From a virus, in IMG/VR virus record IMGVR_UViG_3300026521_000226, positions 1 through 64,000 of that record: DNA of 64,000 nt; one strand, written 5' to 3'. Numbering within the stretch: position 1 is the stretch's first letter; every line of letters starts with the position of its first letter. A program made the position numbers and the translations under genes. Under the pieces are notes generated by a model. It was not told the origin of the DNA. It saw only the letters and a list, made by a program, of their open reading frames with translations, and searched no databases. This document shows, piece after piece, positions 28,992 through 37,309 of the stretch.

Positions 28992-31598
28992 ATGAGTGAA
29001 TGTACTTTAGAAAATAAGTTTAAATATAAATATGTAGACAAATATGTATCTTTCCCAGATCCTATAAATGAGTCTATGGAAAGAATAAATAATTATACAG
29101 CAGATATAATCAAATCTGCTCCAATGATTAGGTTAAAAGATGTAGTGCTTGAAAAAGTAGATAAATTAGATGATAAACTTGAAGAAAGTATAAGCGCTTA
29201 TAAGTCAACAAAATCATATTTAAAAGACTTATCAGATTCACAATTATTTCAACAAGTTAGACACTATTTAAATAACTTTAAAAACGCAGACGACAATACA
29301 AGAAAAAGCAGATTATTAACACTCTACGATGAATATAGTAAAGAAAGAACTAAGATAGATGATACACAAGTAGGTGATTTAGACGAAAAATTAAAAAATA
29401 ATTTTACAACTGAAGAAATAGAAGATTTAGATAAAATATTTGCAAGAAGTGGAATATTTTCATTTATGCAAAAAGGTAGTGAGCATTTACTTGATGATAT
29501 AAAAACTAAAGATCCATTATCACTAATTGGTTCTATAACTACAGATCCAACAATAATTGAGTTAGGAAAACAATATGGAGATTATTTTATTACAGGTAAA
29601 TTAGTTGGCAAAACTCAAATACTTAATCAATCATTATCAACATTTACTGATGAAAAGAAATTACATATTAAACAAATAGCAACATTACAAGCATTATCAC
29701 ATGTGCCTAATTTACAAGATATAATGAAAAAATTAAATAAATTTCCTATCATAAAATCTGAATTATTAGCAACAGCAAAATCAATTGAAACTTTAAGCAA
29801 TGAATTATTCAGAAAAACAGGTGATGACAATTATATGGATATGAACTTAATAACAGATGTATATGAACATAACTATGAAAAATATCCACTAACATATGAA
29901 GAATTTAAAAAACTTGATACAAAAGAATGGCAAGTACTTAGAGAACCAACAAAAAACAGTTTAGGAATAAAATACAGAAAAGCTGATATTCAAAAAGTAG
30001 AAGGACTTGGTACCAACACATACTATATGCACAATCATATAGTTATTAGTGAAGAAATGAAAAATAAATTTGATATGACACCAGTTTCTCAAATGCCTAT
30101 GGGCAACAAATCACAAACATTGTATGTATTAACATTAACAACAGAAGAAAAAGAAAAATTAGGATTAGTTAAAAATCCAGCACATACCTTATATAGAAGT
30201 TTTAGTAGATACAAATTTATGCTCGATACTCAATTTATAAGAGATGATTTATTAAAAAACAACTCATATAAAGTAAATGTTGGAAATATGTCTGAAATCG
30301 AAAGTATGATCAAGGATGATAAACATCCTTGGTTCTTAAAATTAGATGACAACACAAAATTTGAAGATCTACCAGATAAAATAAAAAGAAAATATAAAAA
30401 AGTTGAAAATAAATCAAATATAGGTGGTTTTTCAGATAAGGTAGACTTGGTAAGAATTGATGTAGAGCCATGGCTAATGGGCTTCAATAAAGTAAGATTT
30501 GATAAAAAACATAAAACTATGAATAATGCTTTAAGAGTGCTTCAAAAATTAGTTCTTATGTCAAAAATAGGTATGATAATTCAGGCCCCTAAAAAACTTT
30601 TATTTGACTATACTTCAAATAATTTACTTCTATTAACAAAAGGCATACCACTTGGTTCTATAATTAAAGAAACAACAAAAGCAAGCAAAGGTTTAAAAGA
30701 ATTACAAGATTTACATGGTAAATTAATTCAAGCAAACATAAATGTTTGGGGGTATCCTGAAGAGAAAAGATATGTTAAAATCAGAGATAACATAAAAAAA
30801 CAATTAGAGAACCATAAATATAATTTTGCTTATTTTAATGGATTTCAACAATCATTATCTACTGATGTTATTTTAAAAGATTTTGACACTATTACAGGTC
30901 TTCATAATGATGTAAAAAATATAATTAAAAAATTTGTAAACAAAGCTAATAGTGAAGAATTGAATGCATTTGGGGAGATAGTTAAGAAGTTTATGAAAAG
31001 TGGTAATGGTGGAATTGATGGGTTAATGGTAAAATTAGCAAATATGGGCGAGACAGGAATGCTAAAACAATCGTTAAAAGATATAGCAGATTCAATGAAG
31101 AAAACAAGAAAAGATGAAGATGTTGCACAATATTTATCTAATCTATTTTATTCACCTGGTTCTGAAGTGACAAAAGCAGGTACAGCATTTATGCAATGGA
31201 CAGATACAGTACCAAGGATAATTCTATACCAACATTTAAGAAATAAAGGTATTAATGATACAGAAGCAGTACAACAAGCTATGGACACATTTATAGATTA
31301 TAGACCTAATATGCCTAAAGAGATACAATTTTTATCAGATACATTTATATCTCCATTCCCAGCATTTGCTATTAAAGCTCAAAAGGTTATTTGGAATTTA
31401 CTAAAAACAAAACCAGTATCATCAAGTATGCAATTATTTGCAGATCTAACTCAATCTCATTTATTTGGTGTTGATGTTAATAAATTAAATATCTTTGGTT
31501 CTAATGTATTTGAAAAAATATATAAAGATGAATTAATATCTCATCCACAGATGAATATATCAAATGCAGATGATTTTATTTATTGGTTAATGAAATAG
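28992..31598 (+). CDS. Large virion protein, probable C-terminal partner of the vRNAP
   Basis: 868 aa, helical, with no polymerase motif. Near the C-terminus it has FIDYRPNMPKEIQFLSDTFISPFPAF, resembling the DYxxxxPxxxRxLSDxxxxPF phrase I associate with the last domain of N4-type vRNAP and other ejection proteins. RBS GGAGG stands just upstream and it follows the polymerase gene by 15 bases. The likely role is anchoring or translocating the polymerase in the virion. It ends at the convergence with the - strand. Confidence 0.5.
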   Translation: MSECTLENKFKYKYVDKYVSFPDPINESMERINNYTADIIKSAPMIRLKDVVLEKVDKLDDKLEESISAYKSTKSYLKDLSDSQLFQQVRHYLNNFKNADDNTRKSRLLTLYDEYSKERTKIDDTQVGDLDEKLKNNFTTEEIEDLDKIFARSGIFSFMQKGSEHLLDDIKTKDPLSLIGSITTDPTIIELGKQYGDYFITGKLVGKTQILNQSLSTFTDEKKLHIKQIATLQALSHVPNLQDIMKKLNKFPIIKSELLATAKSIETLSNELFRKTGDDNYMDMNLITDVYEHNYEKYPLTYEEFKKLDTKEWQVLREPTKNSLGIKYRKADIQKVEGLGTNTYYMHNHIVISEEMKNKFDMTPVSQMPMGNKSQTLYVLTLTTEEKEKLGLVKNPAHTLYRSFSRYKFMLDTQFIRDDLLKNNSYKVNVGNMSEIESMIKDDKHPWFLKLDDNTKFEDLPDKIKRKYKKVENKSNIGGFSDKVDLVRIDVEPWLMGFNKVRFDKKHKTMNNALRVLQKLVLMSKIGMIIQAPKKLLFDYTSNNLLLLTKGIPLGSIIKETTKASKGLKELQDLHGKLIQANINVWGYPEEKRYVKIRDNIKKQLENHKYNFAYFNGFQQSLSTDVILKDFDTITGLHNDVKNIIKKFVNKANSEELNAFGEIVKKFMKSGNGGIDGLMVKLANMGETGMLKQSLKDIADSMKKTRKDEDVAQYLSNLFYSPGSEVTKAGTAFMQWTDTVPRIILYQHLRNKGINDTEAVQQAMDTFIDYRPNMPKEIQFLSDTFISPFPAFAIKAQKVIWNLLKTKPVSSSMQLFADLTQSHLFGVDVNKLNIFGSNVFEKIYKDELISHPQMNISNADDFIYWLMK

Positions 31599-31616
31599 AG
31601 TTACGGCTTGTAACTC
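31598..31616. terminator. Hairpin at the convergence of the two strands
   Basis: GAGTTAC-GGCTT-GTAACTC, a perfect 7-bp stem that begins in the + strand stop codon and covers the - strand stop codon. T-runs are weak on both sides. It is placed where a bidirectional terminator is expected. Confidence 0.5.
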
Positions 31617-31792
31617 ATTCCATCTGCCATTCTGAATTTATCATCATTATCTTCATCATCTAAATATACTAAAGAACCAAAGAAGATTAATCCTATAGCC
31701 CCTATGATAAGTAAAAAATATGATAAATAAAATGACACTATAAGCATCATCACTAACAATATAGTTATCACTATTGATTTTAAAACATTCAT
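31601..31792 (-). CDS. Small two-helix membrane protein
   Basis: 63 aa. Two hydrophobic helices (about residues 5-22 and 25-42) are followed by an acidic turn (DDEDNDD) and a short polar tail. Its ATG overlaps the stop of the gene upstream (ATGA). It is the last gene of the - strand block. Function unknown. Confidence 0.6.
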   Translation of the reverse strand: MNVLKSIVITILLVMMLIVSFYLSYFLLIIGAIGLIFFGSLVYLDDEDNDDKFRMADGMSYKP

Positions 31793-31950
31793 TCTCTTTT
31801 TTCCTTTTTATTAATAATTCTATATTTTGACATTATTTGCATTATCTCATCTATTTCAAATCCAGAAGAAAATAAAGTAGCACGCATATTAACATACCTT
31901 TCGTATGTTATAGGTATCTGAACTTTTGTTAATAAATCTGTTGTGTTCAT
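31789..31950 (-). CDS. Small unknown protein (53 aa)
   Basis: Begins MNTTDLLTKVQIPITYERY and ends NKKEKRE. It overlaps the genes on both sides by four bases (ATGA at each junction), which strongly supports it as a translated gene. The helical GFEIDEIMQIMSKYRI part could be a small protein-protein module. Confidence 0.6.
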   Translation of the reverse strand: MNTTDLLTKVQIPITYERYVNMRATLFSSGFEIDEIMQIMSKYRIINKKEKRE

Positions 31951-32447
31951 TTAATTCTCGCCTTTTCAAAATCTGCTTTATATAATGTTTTTGGATCTTG
32001 TGACTTGTTTTTTTTCCATTTTTCACCGTGTTGTCTATCATTATCAAGATACCATCTATAATGTTGTTCTGGATCTTGTTCTCTTGATGAAATTTCTTTA
32101 ACAACTTCATTTAAAGTTAAAATAGGATCATATCCTGCTTTTCTTATAGAACCAATTGCTATTGTTCTGATATCATTACAAGCATCTATAAATTCATAAA
32201 TATCATTATTTTTAGCAGCTTCTTTCATTTCATCTAACTCTTCTTCAAGTTTTTCAATTTCTTTATCCATATCAAAACTTAATCCATATCTCTCTTCATT
32301 TAATTTAACAATATCTTTGATAGGATTTGGTTCTTTTTGCAAAGTATCTGCTATTTCTATTAATATCAAAGCATCTTCAACATTTTCTGCTTCTTCGTGC
32401 CAATCAGCTAAATCTCTTAAATTTTTAATCATTTCTTGTCTGTTCAT
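31947..32447 (-). CDS. MazG-like nucleotide pyrophosphohydrolase
   Basis: 166 aa. The central part has EKLEEELDEMKEA and, 20 residues on, FIDACNDI, matching the ExxE...D motifs of all-alpha NTP pyrophosphatases. LNEVVKEISSREQDPEQ and GEKWKKNKSQDP follow, comparable to the C-terminal phrases of phage MazG-like proteins. Such enzymes hydrolyse (d)NTPs or signalling nucleotides such as ppGpp. RBS GGAGG lies 8 bases ahead. Confidence 0.6.
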   Translation of the reverse strand: MNRQEMIKNLRDLADWHEEAENVEDALILIEIADTLQKEPNPIKDIVKLNEERYGLSFDMDKEIEKLEEELDEMKEAAKNNDIYEFIDACNDIRTIAIGSIRKAGYDPILTLNEVVKEISSREQDPEQHYRWYLDNDRQHGEKWKKNKSQDPKTLYKADFEKARIK

Positions 32448-32495
32448 TATTTTTCCTCCATTGTTATTTTATATTTTTTTTATTGCTTTTATTCT

Positions 32496-32518
32496 ATGAT
32501 AATATTAATTATATGGAC
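32496..32518 (-). promoter_or_regulatory. Possible promoter on - strand
   Basis: Read on the - strand, the region has CATATAAT and then TATTAT within 15 bases, about 50-65 bases upstream of the 32,447 start. No clear -35. Weak evidence. Confidence 0.3.
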
Positions 32519-32529
32519 CATATTTTTTG

Positions 32530-32637
32530 TTACTTTTTATTTTTTTTCAAATACGATTCACATTTATTGTAAGAACTTATACACATAACATCTATATTAA
32601 ATAATTTATTTGTTTTTATTATTGTATATAAACTCAT
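32530..32637 (-). CDS. Possible small protein (35 aa)
   Basis: ATG with GAGAAG six bases upstream. The product begins MSLYTIIKTNKLF, has two Cys and ends in a Lys-rich tail. It follows the previous gene closely. Very short, so it may not be real. Confidence 0.35.
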   Translation of the reverse strand: MSLYTIIKTNKLFNIDVMCISSYNKCESYLKKNKK

Positions 32638-32642
32638 TCTTC

Positions 32643-32825
32643 TCATCCATATATATCTGTTACATTTAAACATAACATATCATCTTTAATATATTTATAG
32701 TCATCAATAACCATAAACATTTTATATTCAAATTCCAATTCTTCAACTAATTCATCTAAATATTTAGTTTTTACTTTAATTAATTCAATGTCACCTGAAT
32801 CTGATAATATTACTACATAATTCAT
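32643..32825 (-). CDS. Small unknown protein (60 aa)
   Basis: MNYVVILSDSGDIELIKVK..., a compact alpha/beta protein with no motif I know. The start is coupled to the gene upstream (adjacent or overlapping stop). Confidence 0.5.
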   Translation of the reverse strand: MNYVVILSDSGDIELIKVKTKYLDELVEELEFEYKMFMVIDDYKYIKDDMLCLNVTDIYG

Positions 32826-33022
32826 TATTTTTCTTCTTTAATTTGTTTAAATTGCTTCTCAATATTGTTTAACGCTTCTACATTATCATCTAAATAACCA
32901 GAACCAAAGCTTTCTAACTCTTCTAAACAACAATCAGCAAATTCAATTAAATCTTCAATTAATTCTTCATATTGTTTTAACTTGTTTTCTATTTTTTCTA
33001 AATCTTTAATTGTTTTATTCAT
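32825..33022 (-). CDS. Small coiled-coil protein (65 aa)
   Basis: Acidic and strongly helical (KDLEKIENKLKQYEELIEDLIEF), with a Cys-Cys pair in the middle. No known family. It is coupled to the next gene at a shared base. Confidence 0.5.
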   Translation of the reverse strand: MNKTIKDLEKIENKLKQYEELIEDLIEFADCCLEELESFGSGYLDDNVEALNNIEKQFKQIKEEK

Positions 33023-33026
33023 TTCT

Positions 33027-33230
33027 CTATCCTTTGAATATCCATTGATCTAAGTACCAAAATATAAAAGATCCAATAATTTGAACTAAAATTAAATGAA
33101 CATACTCTTGGTACCTTCCTTTACAACATTCTATTTTAATTAAGTACCAAATAAATGGTAGCATTACAACACCTGATAATAACCATCTACCTAAATAGAT
33201 TAAGAAATCTGCACTAAAATATGATATCAT
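33027..33230 (-). CDS. Small two-helix membrane protein (67 aa)
   Basis: Two hydrophobic segments (about residues 8-29 and 43-62) separated by a polar loop with a Cys-Cys pair (IECCKGRYQ). Function unknown. It lies just downstream of the ParB-like gene. Confidence 0.55.
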   Translation of the reverse strand: MISYFSADFLIYLGRWLLSGVVMLPFIWYLIKIECCKGRYQEYVHLILVQIIGSFIFWYLDQWIFKG

Positions 33231-33264
33231 TTATTTTCCTTTTAGAGTACCAGAGAGTTGGGTG

Positions 33265-34146
33265 TTAGAAATCTTTTCCATCTTCTTTTAGTTTATCCAA
33301 TTTTAATTCATTATCTAATTTAATAATTTTATTTATCAAACAAATATCTTTTATAGATTCTTCAGTTAGTTCATTTTCATAATCATATTTATCTTGATAT
33401 AAAGTATTCATTAAAGTATGAATTAGTTTGCAACTATCATTAACTGATTCTATATTTAATTTTTGTTTAATGTTCCAAAATAAATCTGCAACTTTATCTT
33501 CAAAATCGTACTGTGCAAAAAATGTACTATAATCTACAATTTTATTATTTTGCTTTGAATTATTCTCATTCATTATTTGTTCCTTTTCAAATGATAATAA
33601 TGCATTTTTTATTGTTGATATACTCTTACTATATTTTCCACTTGGAAGTCTAACAGCGTTTCCTTGTTTTAAAGTTTGTATATAGTTCATCTCTTTAGCA
33701 TAACCACTTTTAAGTATTTCCTCATAATTAGATAAATTCTCTCTTCTAACATTTGCTTCTTTTGAAGTTTTTGCTTTTGAATATTTTCTACCAACAACAT
33801 ATCTTTCATATGCAATTATTGTTTTTTCTGTAGCAGACAATCCTTTATTCATCATTTCTGCTATAGTAATGTCATCAACAAGTTTATCTCTATCAACATT
33901 AGAACCAAATGATTTAGCAATAACTTTAATTCCTAATCTTCTGCATGCTTCACATCTATGTCTTCCATCAAGTAATTCTCCGTTATGAACAATAACCGGT
34001 TCTTTTTGACCTTTTTGTAAAATAGAATCTGTAATGTTATTTAATTTTGAAGAATTTAAATCCATATCAATAATACCTGCAACTTCTTCTGCTATGTTAT
34101 TCAATAACATCTTTGGTTCTAACTGTTCAATAATAAAATTATTCAT
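33265..34146 (-). CDS. ParB-like protein 1
   Basis: 293 aa. Residues ~40-75 contain the ParB/Sulfiredoxin core: KGQKEPVIVHNGELLDGRHRCEACRR, with G61-RHR-x2-A at the nucleotide-binding loop. A helical middle domain follows, then a C-terminal helix ending LKEDGKDF. That ending closely matches the ending of the second ParB-like protein (LKKSGRDF). The gene overlaps a ribbon-helix-helix gene by 8 bases. No ParA is visible. It could be a partition, replication or transcription factor. Confidence 0.65.
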   Translation of the reverse strand: MNNFIIEQLEPKMLLNNIAEEVAGIIDMDLNSSKLNNITDSILQKGQKEPVIVHNGELLDGRHRCEACRRLGIKVIAKSFGSNVDRDKLVDDITIAEMMNKGLSATEKTIIAYERYVVGRKYSKAKTSKEANVRRENLSNYEEILKSGYAKEMNYIQTLKQGNAVRLPSGKYSKSISTIKNALLSFEKEQIMNENNSKQNNKIVDYSTFFAQYDFEDKVADLFWNIKQKLNIESVNDSCKLIHTLMNTLYQDKYDYENELTEESIKDICLINKIIKLDNELKLDKLKEDGKDF

Positions 34147-34267
34147 TTATTTTCTCCTTTAGAACCAATCTGCAATAAGTTGACAATTTAAGACCTAATT
34201 TTTCTGCTTGCATCTTTAATTGTTCATATGTATTTTTATCAACTCTTACCATAATTTTTTCGTTCAT
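34139..34267 (-). CDS. Ribbon-helix-helix (CopG/Arc-type) DNA-binding protein
   Basis: 42 aa, MNEKIMVRVDKNTYEQLKMQ then AEKLGLKLSTYCRLVLKEK. A short basic strand followed by two helices is the ribbon-helix-helix plan. The start is chosen seven bases after AAAGGA; an ATG two codons earlier is too close. Its stop overlaps the ParB-like start by 8 bases, so both are co-translated. Two TGTCCACCCTGGACA sites lie about 95-135 bases upstream and are its likely operators. Confidence 0.65.
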   Translation of the reverse strand: MNEKIMVRVDKNTYEQLKMQAEKLGLKLSTYCRLVLKEKINE

Positions 34268-34300
34268 GTCCATATCCTTTTGTTTTATTTTGTATACCAA

Positions 34301-34306
34301 ATTATA
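34301..34306 (-). promoter_or_regulatory. -10 box for the RHH-ParB operon
   Basis: TATAAT on the - strand, 34 bases ahead of the RHH start. Upstream are two direct CTTTAAG words and then the palindromic sites. No canonical -35. Confidence 0.45.
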
Positions 34307-34360
34307 CTAAATGTAGGCTTAAAGCATACTTAAAGTTGACAAAAGTATATAAATTGTACC

Positions 34361-34401
34361 TGTCCACCCTGGACAGTTTTTAAAGGTGTCCACCCTGGAC
34401 A
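34361..34401. promoter_or_regulatory. Twin palindromes TGTCCA-CCC-TGGACA
   Basis: Perfect copies at 34,361-34,375 and 34,387-34,401, centres 26 bp apart. Each is a 6-bp inverted repeat around CCC. The outer flanks extend the symmetry (ACCTGTCCA ... TGGACAGGT). They are GC-rich islands in very AT-rich DNA, in the otherwise empty 215 bases upstream of the RHH-ParB operon. Operator or partition-site use is the simplest reading. Confidence 0.7.
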
Positions 34402-34481
34402 GGTTATACAAAATTATTTAACATATATTATTATATATTAACTTAAGAGCAAATAAGATTATTACTGTTTTCATCACACTT

Positions 34482-34844
34482 TCACTTCTCTTTTAGTACC
34501 AAAGATATATTTTCTTCAATGTGAGTACCAGGTATGTTACCATCTTTTTTAATCTTAGACTTATCTGGTTCTATTTTGGTTCTAACATACTCTTTTGGTA
34601 CTTCTTCTAAGTTATCAATTATAACTTTTGAATATTTGCGTTTAGATACTATATAACGATTAGTTTCAAATTTATATATATTTGGTGTTAAATCAATTAT
34701 TTGTTGCTTAGCAAGGCTAATATCATCATTTATGGACGATAATTCCTCTTTAAGCTCAGAAATTTTCTCTTCAAGTACATTCTTGGTGCTCAAATTTCTC
34801 TCAAGCAATTGAAATTGTTCTTTTAATAATTGTTCATTATTCAT
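34482..34844 (-). CDS. Gp157-like phage protein
   Basis: 120 aa. An N-terminal coiled coil (about residues 5-45) is followed by a YIVSKRKYSKV strand. The C-terminal VPKEYVRTKIEPDKSKIKKDG and PGTHIEENISLVLK are the recognisable end of the siphovirus Gp157 family. That family is linked to recombination modules; its exact activity is not established. The start is taken at the second of two ATGs, which is better spaced from AAAGGA. Confidence 0.55.
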   Translation of the reverse strand: MNNEQLLKEQFQLLERNLSTKNVLEEKISELKEELSSINDDISLAKQQIIDLTPNIYKFETNRYIVSKRKYSKVIIDNLEEVPKEYVRTKIEPDKSKIKKDGNIPGTHIEENISLVLKEK

Positions 34845-35091
34845 CATCTTCCTTTAATTTTTTCCAAAGTTCCATAATCCATTTAGGCATTTTTGTTAGT
34901 GTATCATCTAAATTGAACTTAAACTTAGTTTTATTTTCTATACATAACATATTCTTAGAACCAACATAATATAATGTATAATCTTTTGTACTTATAATCA
35001 ATTCTAAAGCACGATCGTTCTTATGTATTCTATATTTACATGGTTCTTTAATTTGCTCTATACAATCCTCTATACTGCCTTGTTTATACAT
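34837..35091 (-). CDS. Unknown protein (84 aa)
   Basis: The start is taken at MYKQGSIEDC, seven bases after AAAGGA and overlapping the upstream stop by 8 bases; a longer frame begins at 35,127 without a site. It contains PCKYRIHKND and LYYVGSKNMLCIENKTKF strands. No family recognised. Confidence 0.45.
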   Translation of the reverse strand: MYKQGSIEDCIEQIKEPCKYRIHKNDRALELIISTKDYTLYYVGSKNMLCIENKTKFKFNLDDTLTKMPKWIMELWKKLKEDDE

Positions 35092-35419
35092 TTGTATTTC
35101 CTTTAATTTCAAACTTTTTACACTCACTATCTATCGCACCTTCAAATTCAGATAATTTATTTACAACTAATTGAGCATAGTTGCTTATGTCTCGCATGTT
35201 ATCAATATAATAAGGATTACCACTTGCAACACGAGAAAGTTTGTGTATGATCATTTCTGAGCACTCCATGATAATTGTATTAATATCTTCATATTTTGGT
35301 TCTGTATTTAAAGATAGAGCCAAATAAAATTCATTTTTCATTTTTTGACTAATCATTGATACTACTCCTATATCTCCATATAAACTACCTCTTTCTTTTA
35401 ATACTTTATTATCTGCCAT
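35084..35419 (-). CDS. DUF6378-like phage protein
   Basis: 111 aa from MADNKVL, preceded by AAGGAG at six bases. KERGSLYGDIGVVSMISQKMK near the start is the typical LxERGxxYGD...K opening of a family common near phage replication genes. It is helical afterwards. Its function is not known; some relatives are grouped with nucleotide-metabolism helpers by context only. Start and upstream stop overlap (TAATG). Confidence 0.45.
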   Translation of the reverse strand: MADNKVLKERGSLYGDIGVVSMISQKMKNEFYLALSLNTEPKYEDINTIIMECSEMIIHKLSRVASGNPYYIDNMRDISNYAQLVVNKLSEFEGAIDSECKKFEIKGNTNV

Positions 35420-35826
35420 TACTTTATCTCCTTCCAAACATCTGCTATAAATTTAGCTACCATATTATCGTAATCTAAATCTCTCATATCATAATCTCTA
35501 AATACTGGTGTCTCAATAAAACTATCTAAATAATTTACAAAGTTTTTATTTTCAGCATTCTGAATCCAATCTTTAATTTCATCTCTAATATCCCACTCTT
35601 CTTCTTTAATTGTGTCCAATACTTTTCTTCTCATATTTTCCATACCAATGTATAAAGTTGTATACATTAAAGCATTAAAATCTGGATTTTCATTAAATTG
35701 TCTTGCTTCCTCAACTATATCATATGGATCTATTTTATAGTTTTCTATATATTCATCTAATTGATCCCAATCACTATATCCACCACCTGTTAATTCTTGT
35801 AGTATTATGTTTAAATTACTAATCAT
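35419..35826 (-). CDS. Unknown acidic protein (135 aa)
   Basis: Acidic, helical, Asp/Tyr/Trp-rich (DWDQLDEYIENYKIDPYDIVEEARQ). No motif recognised. It lies directly downstream of the helicase with a 1-base gap and is co-translated with the next gene. Confidence 0.45.
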   Translation of the reverse strand: MISNLNIILQELTGGGYSDWDQLDEYIENYKIDPYDIVEEARQFNENPDFNALMYTTLYIGMENMRRKVLDTIKEEEWDIRDEIKDWIQNAENKNFVNYLDSFIETPVFRDYDMRDLDYDNMVAKFIADVWKEIK

Positions 35827-35827
35827 T

Positions 35828-37309
35828 TTAATCTCCTATAATTGTGTGTTTTGCTCGTGTCTGCGCAACATAATACAAATATAATTCATGTTTATGTTTT
35901 GCTAAAAAAGCTTCTTTTTCTAACTTCTTTTTATCTTTAATGAATTCATCTTTCATTTTTTTTATATCTTCTAATAAAATTATAGTTCCTGCTTCTGAAC
36001 CTTTTGCTGTATGTATTGTTGATAATGTTATATTTGATTTGTAATATAGACTATCTTTAACATGTTTATATACTTCAAATAATTCATATGGTCCTATATC
36101 CCAAATAAGTTTAATTGCCGATGTAACATCTGTGTTTCCTAATTCAACATATTTTCTAAATAAAAATGTTAAAAATCCAATTTGATTTCCATTTTCATCT
36201 TTTATGTTTAAATCAGTAAATGTATTGTAATCATTGAATATCCATTTATATTTGGTACTATCTATATACTTCCATCTTCCTGCAGATGAATTCATTAACG
36301 CGATTAAAGTACCAAAAATTGACTTATAATCTCTAAGTAATTTAAATTTTTTTCCTTCATTCATAAGTTCAATCATTTGTTTAATTAATGCTGCATTATT
36401 TCTTGATAAGTACAATATAGAGTTATCATTTGTATTAGTGTTAAGACCTTTAATTTCAAATTTATCATCTAAGAACTCTTGCATAAATTCTGTTGCTTTC
36501 CATGCAATCTCTTCCGTAAGTCTAAATGATTTTGTAAATCCAAATTCTACTTTTGGTTCTAATTGTTCATCAAATATATTTACAGTACCAATGAAGTTAT
36601 ACACATTTTGGTACTTATCACCGATAGCAATTTTAATAGGAATATCTAATGCTCTCAATGCATCATAGAATACCTCTGATGTATCTTGTGCTTCATCCAC
36701 CATAATTACATCATATTCATCTTTTAACGAAATATGACCATCTATTACTAATTTGTGAAAAAGTTTCATATAGTATCCATGTGATTGCTTAATTTTATCT
36801 GTGTGCATTAATTGAAATATATTTTTCATTATAGAACCAAAGTCTATATTTTCTGTATTGTCTGGTATTTCTATTTTTGAATAAAATTTATCAATTTTCA
36901 AATCTCCTGATTTAAAAAAATCTTCCAACAATAAAGTAGCCTTATAAATATTTGCTTCGCTAACATTTTCTTTTAATAAAGATTTAATCAACTTGATATC
37001 GTAATTAATAGTTAGATCTAATTTTTTAAATTTTCTAACTTGTTGAAAAGCAAATGAATTTATAGTGCTTATATCTGTATTTTCTGAAAATCCTTTTTGT
37101 TCTGCTTCTTGTTGCATAGATTTATTAAACACTACATATTTAATTTTAATCTTATCATCTTGGTTCTCTATTTTATGTGAAAGTTCACATAATGTACTTG
37201 ATTTCCCTACTCCTGCAAGAGCATTAACAAGTATCCATTGTGGTTGTTTTTTCTTTATAAAACCAAGAGTGAAGTCAACAAAAGCAGATTGTTCATCTGT
37301 TAATGTCAT
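35828..37309 (-). CDS. Superfamily 1 (UvrD/Rep-like) DNA helicase
   Basis: 493 aa with the full SF1 set. Q motif LTDEQSAFVDF; Walker A AGVGKS (residues 32-37); Walker B VDEAQD (204-209); motif III AIGDKYQNVYNFIG; motif V STIHTAKGSEA; motif VI YVAQTRAK near the C-terminus. It is shorter than UvrD and lacks most of the 1B/2B insertions, as in phage Dda-like enzymes. Its role is 3'-5' or 5'-3' unwinding in replication or recombination. Neighbours are recombination and ssDNA-binding genes. Confidence 0.85.
   Translation of the reverse strand: MTLTDEQSAFVDFTLGFIKKKQPQWILVNALAGVGKSSTLCELSHKIENQDDKIKIKYVVFNKSMQQEAEQKGFSENTDISTINSFAFQQVRKFKKLDLTINYDIKLIKSLLKENVSEANIYKATLLLEDFFKSGDLKIDKFYSKIEIPDNTENIDFGSIMKNIFQLMHTDKIKQSHGYYMKLFHKLVIDGHISLKDEYDVIMVDEAQDTSEVFYDALRALDIPIKIAIGDKYQNVYNFIGTVNIFDEQLEPKVEFGFTKSFRLTEEIAWKATEFMQEFLDDKFEIKGLNTNTNDNSILYLSRNNAALIKQMIELMNEGKKFKLLRDYKSIFGTLIALMNSSAGRWKYIDSTKYKWIFNDYNTFTDLNIKDENGNQIGFLTFLFRKYVELGNTDVTSAIKLIWDIGPYELFEVYKHVKDSLYYKSNITLSTIHTAKGSEAGTIILLEDIKKMKDEFIKDKKKLEKEAFLAKHKHELYLYYVAQTRAKHTIIGD

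Noticed and set aside
31889-32110. Frame of 73 aa on the - strand within the MazG-like gene
   Set aside because: It overlaps a better-supported gene in another frame and has no site; MNTTDLL (31,789-31,950) is the real small gene there.
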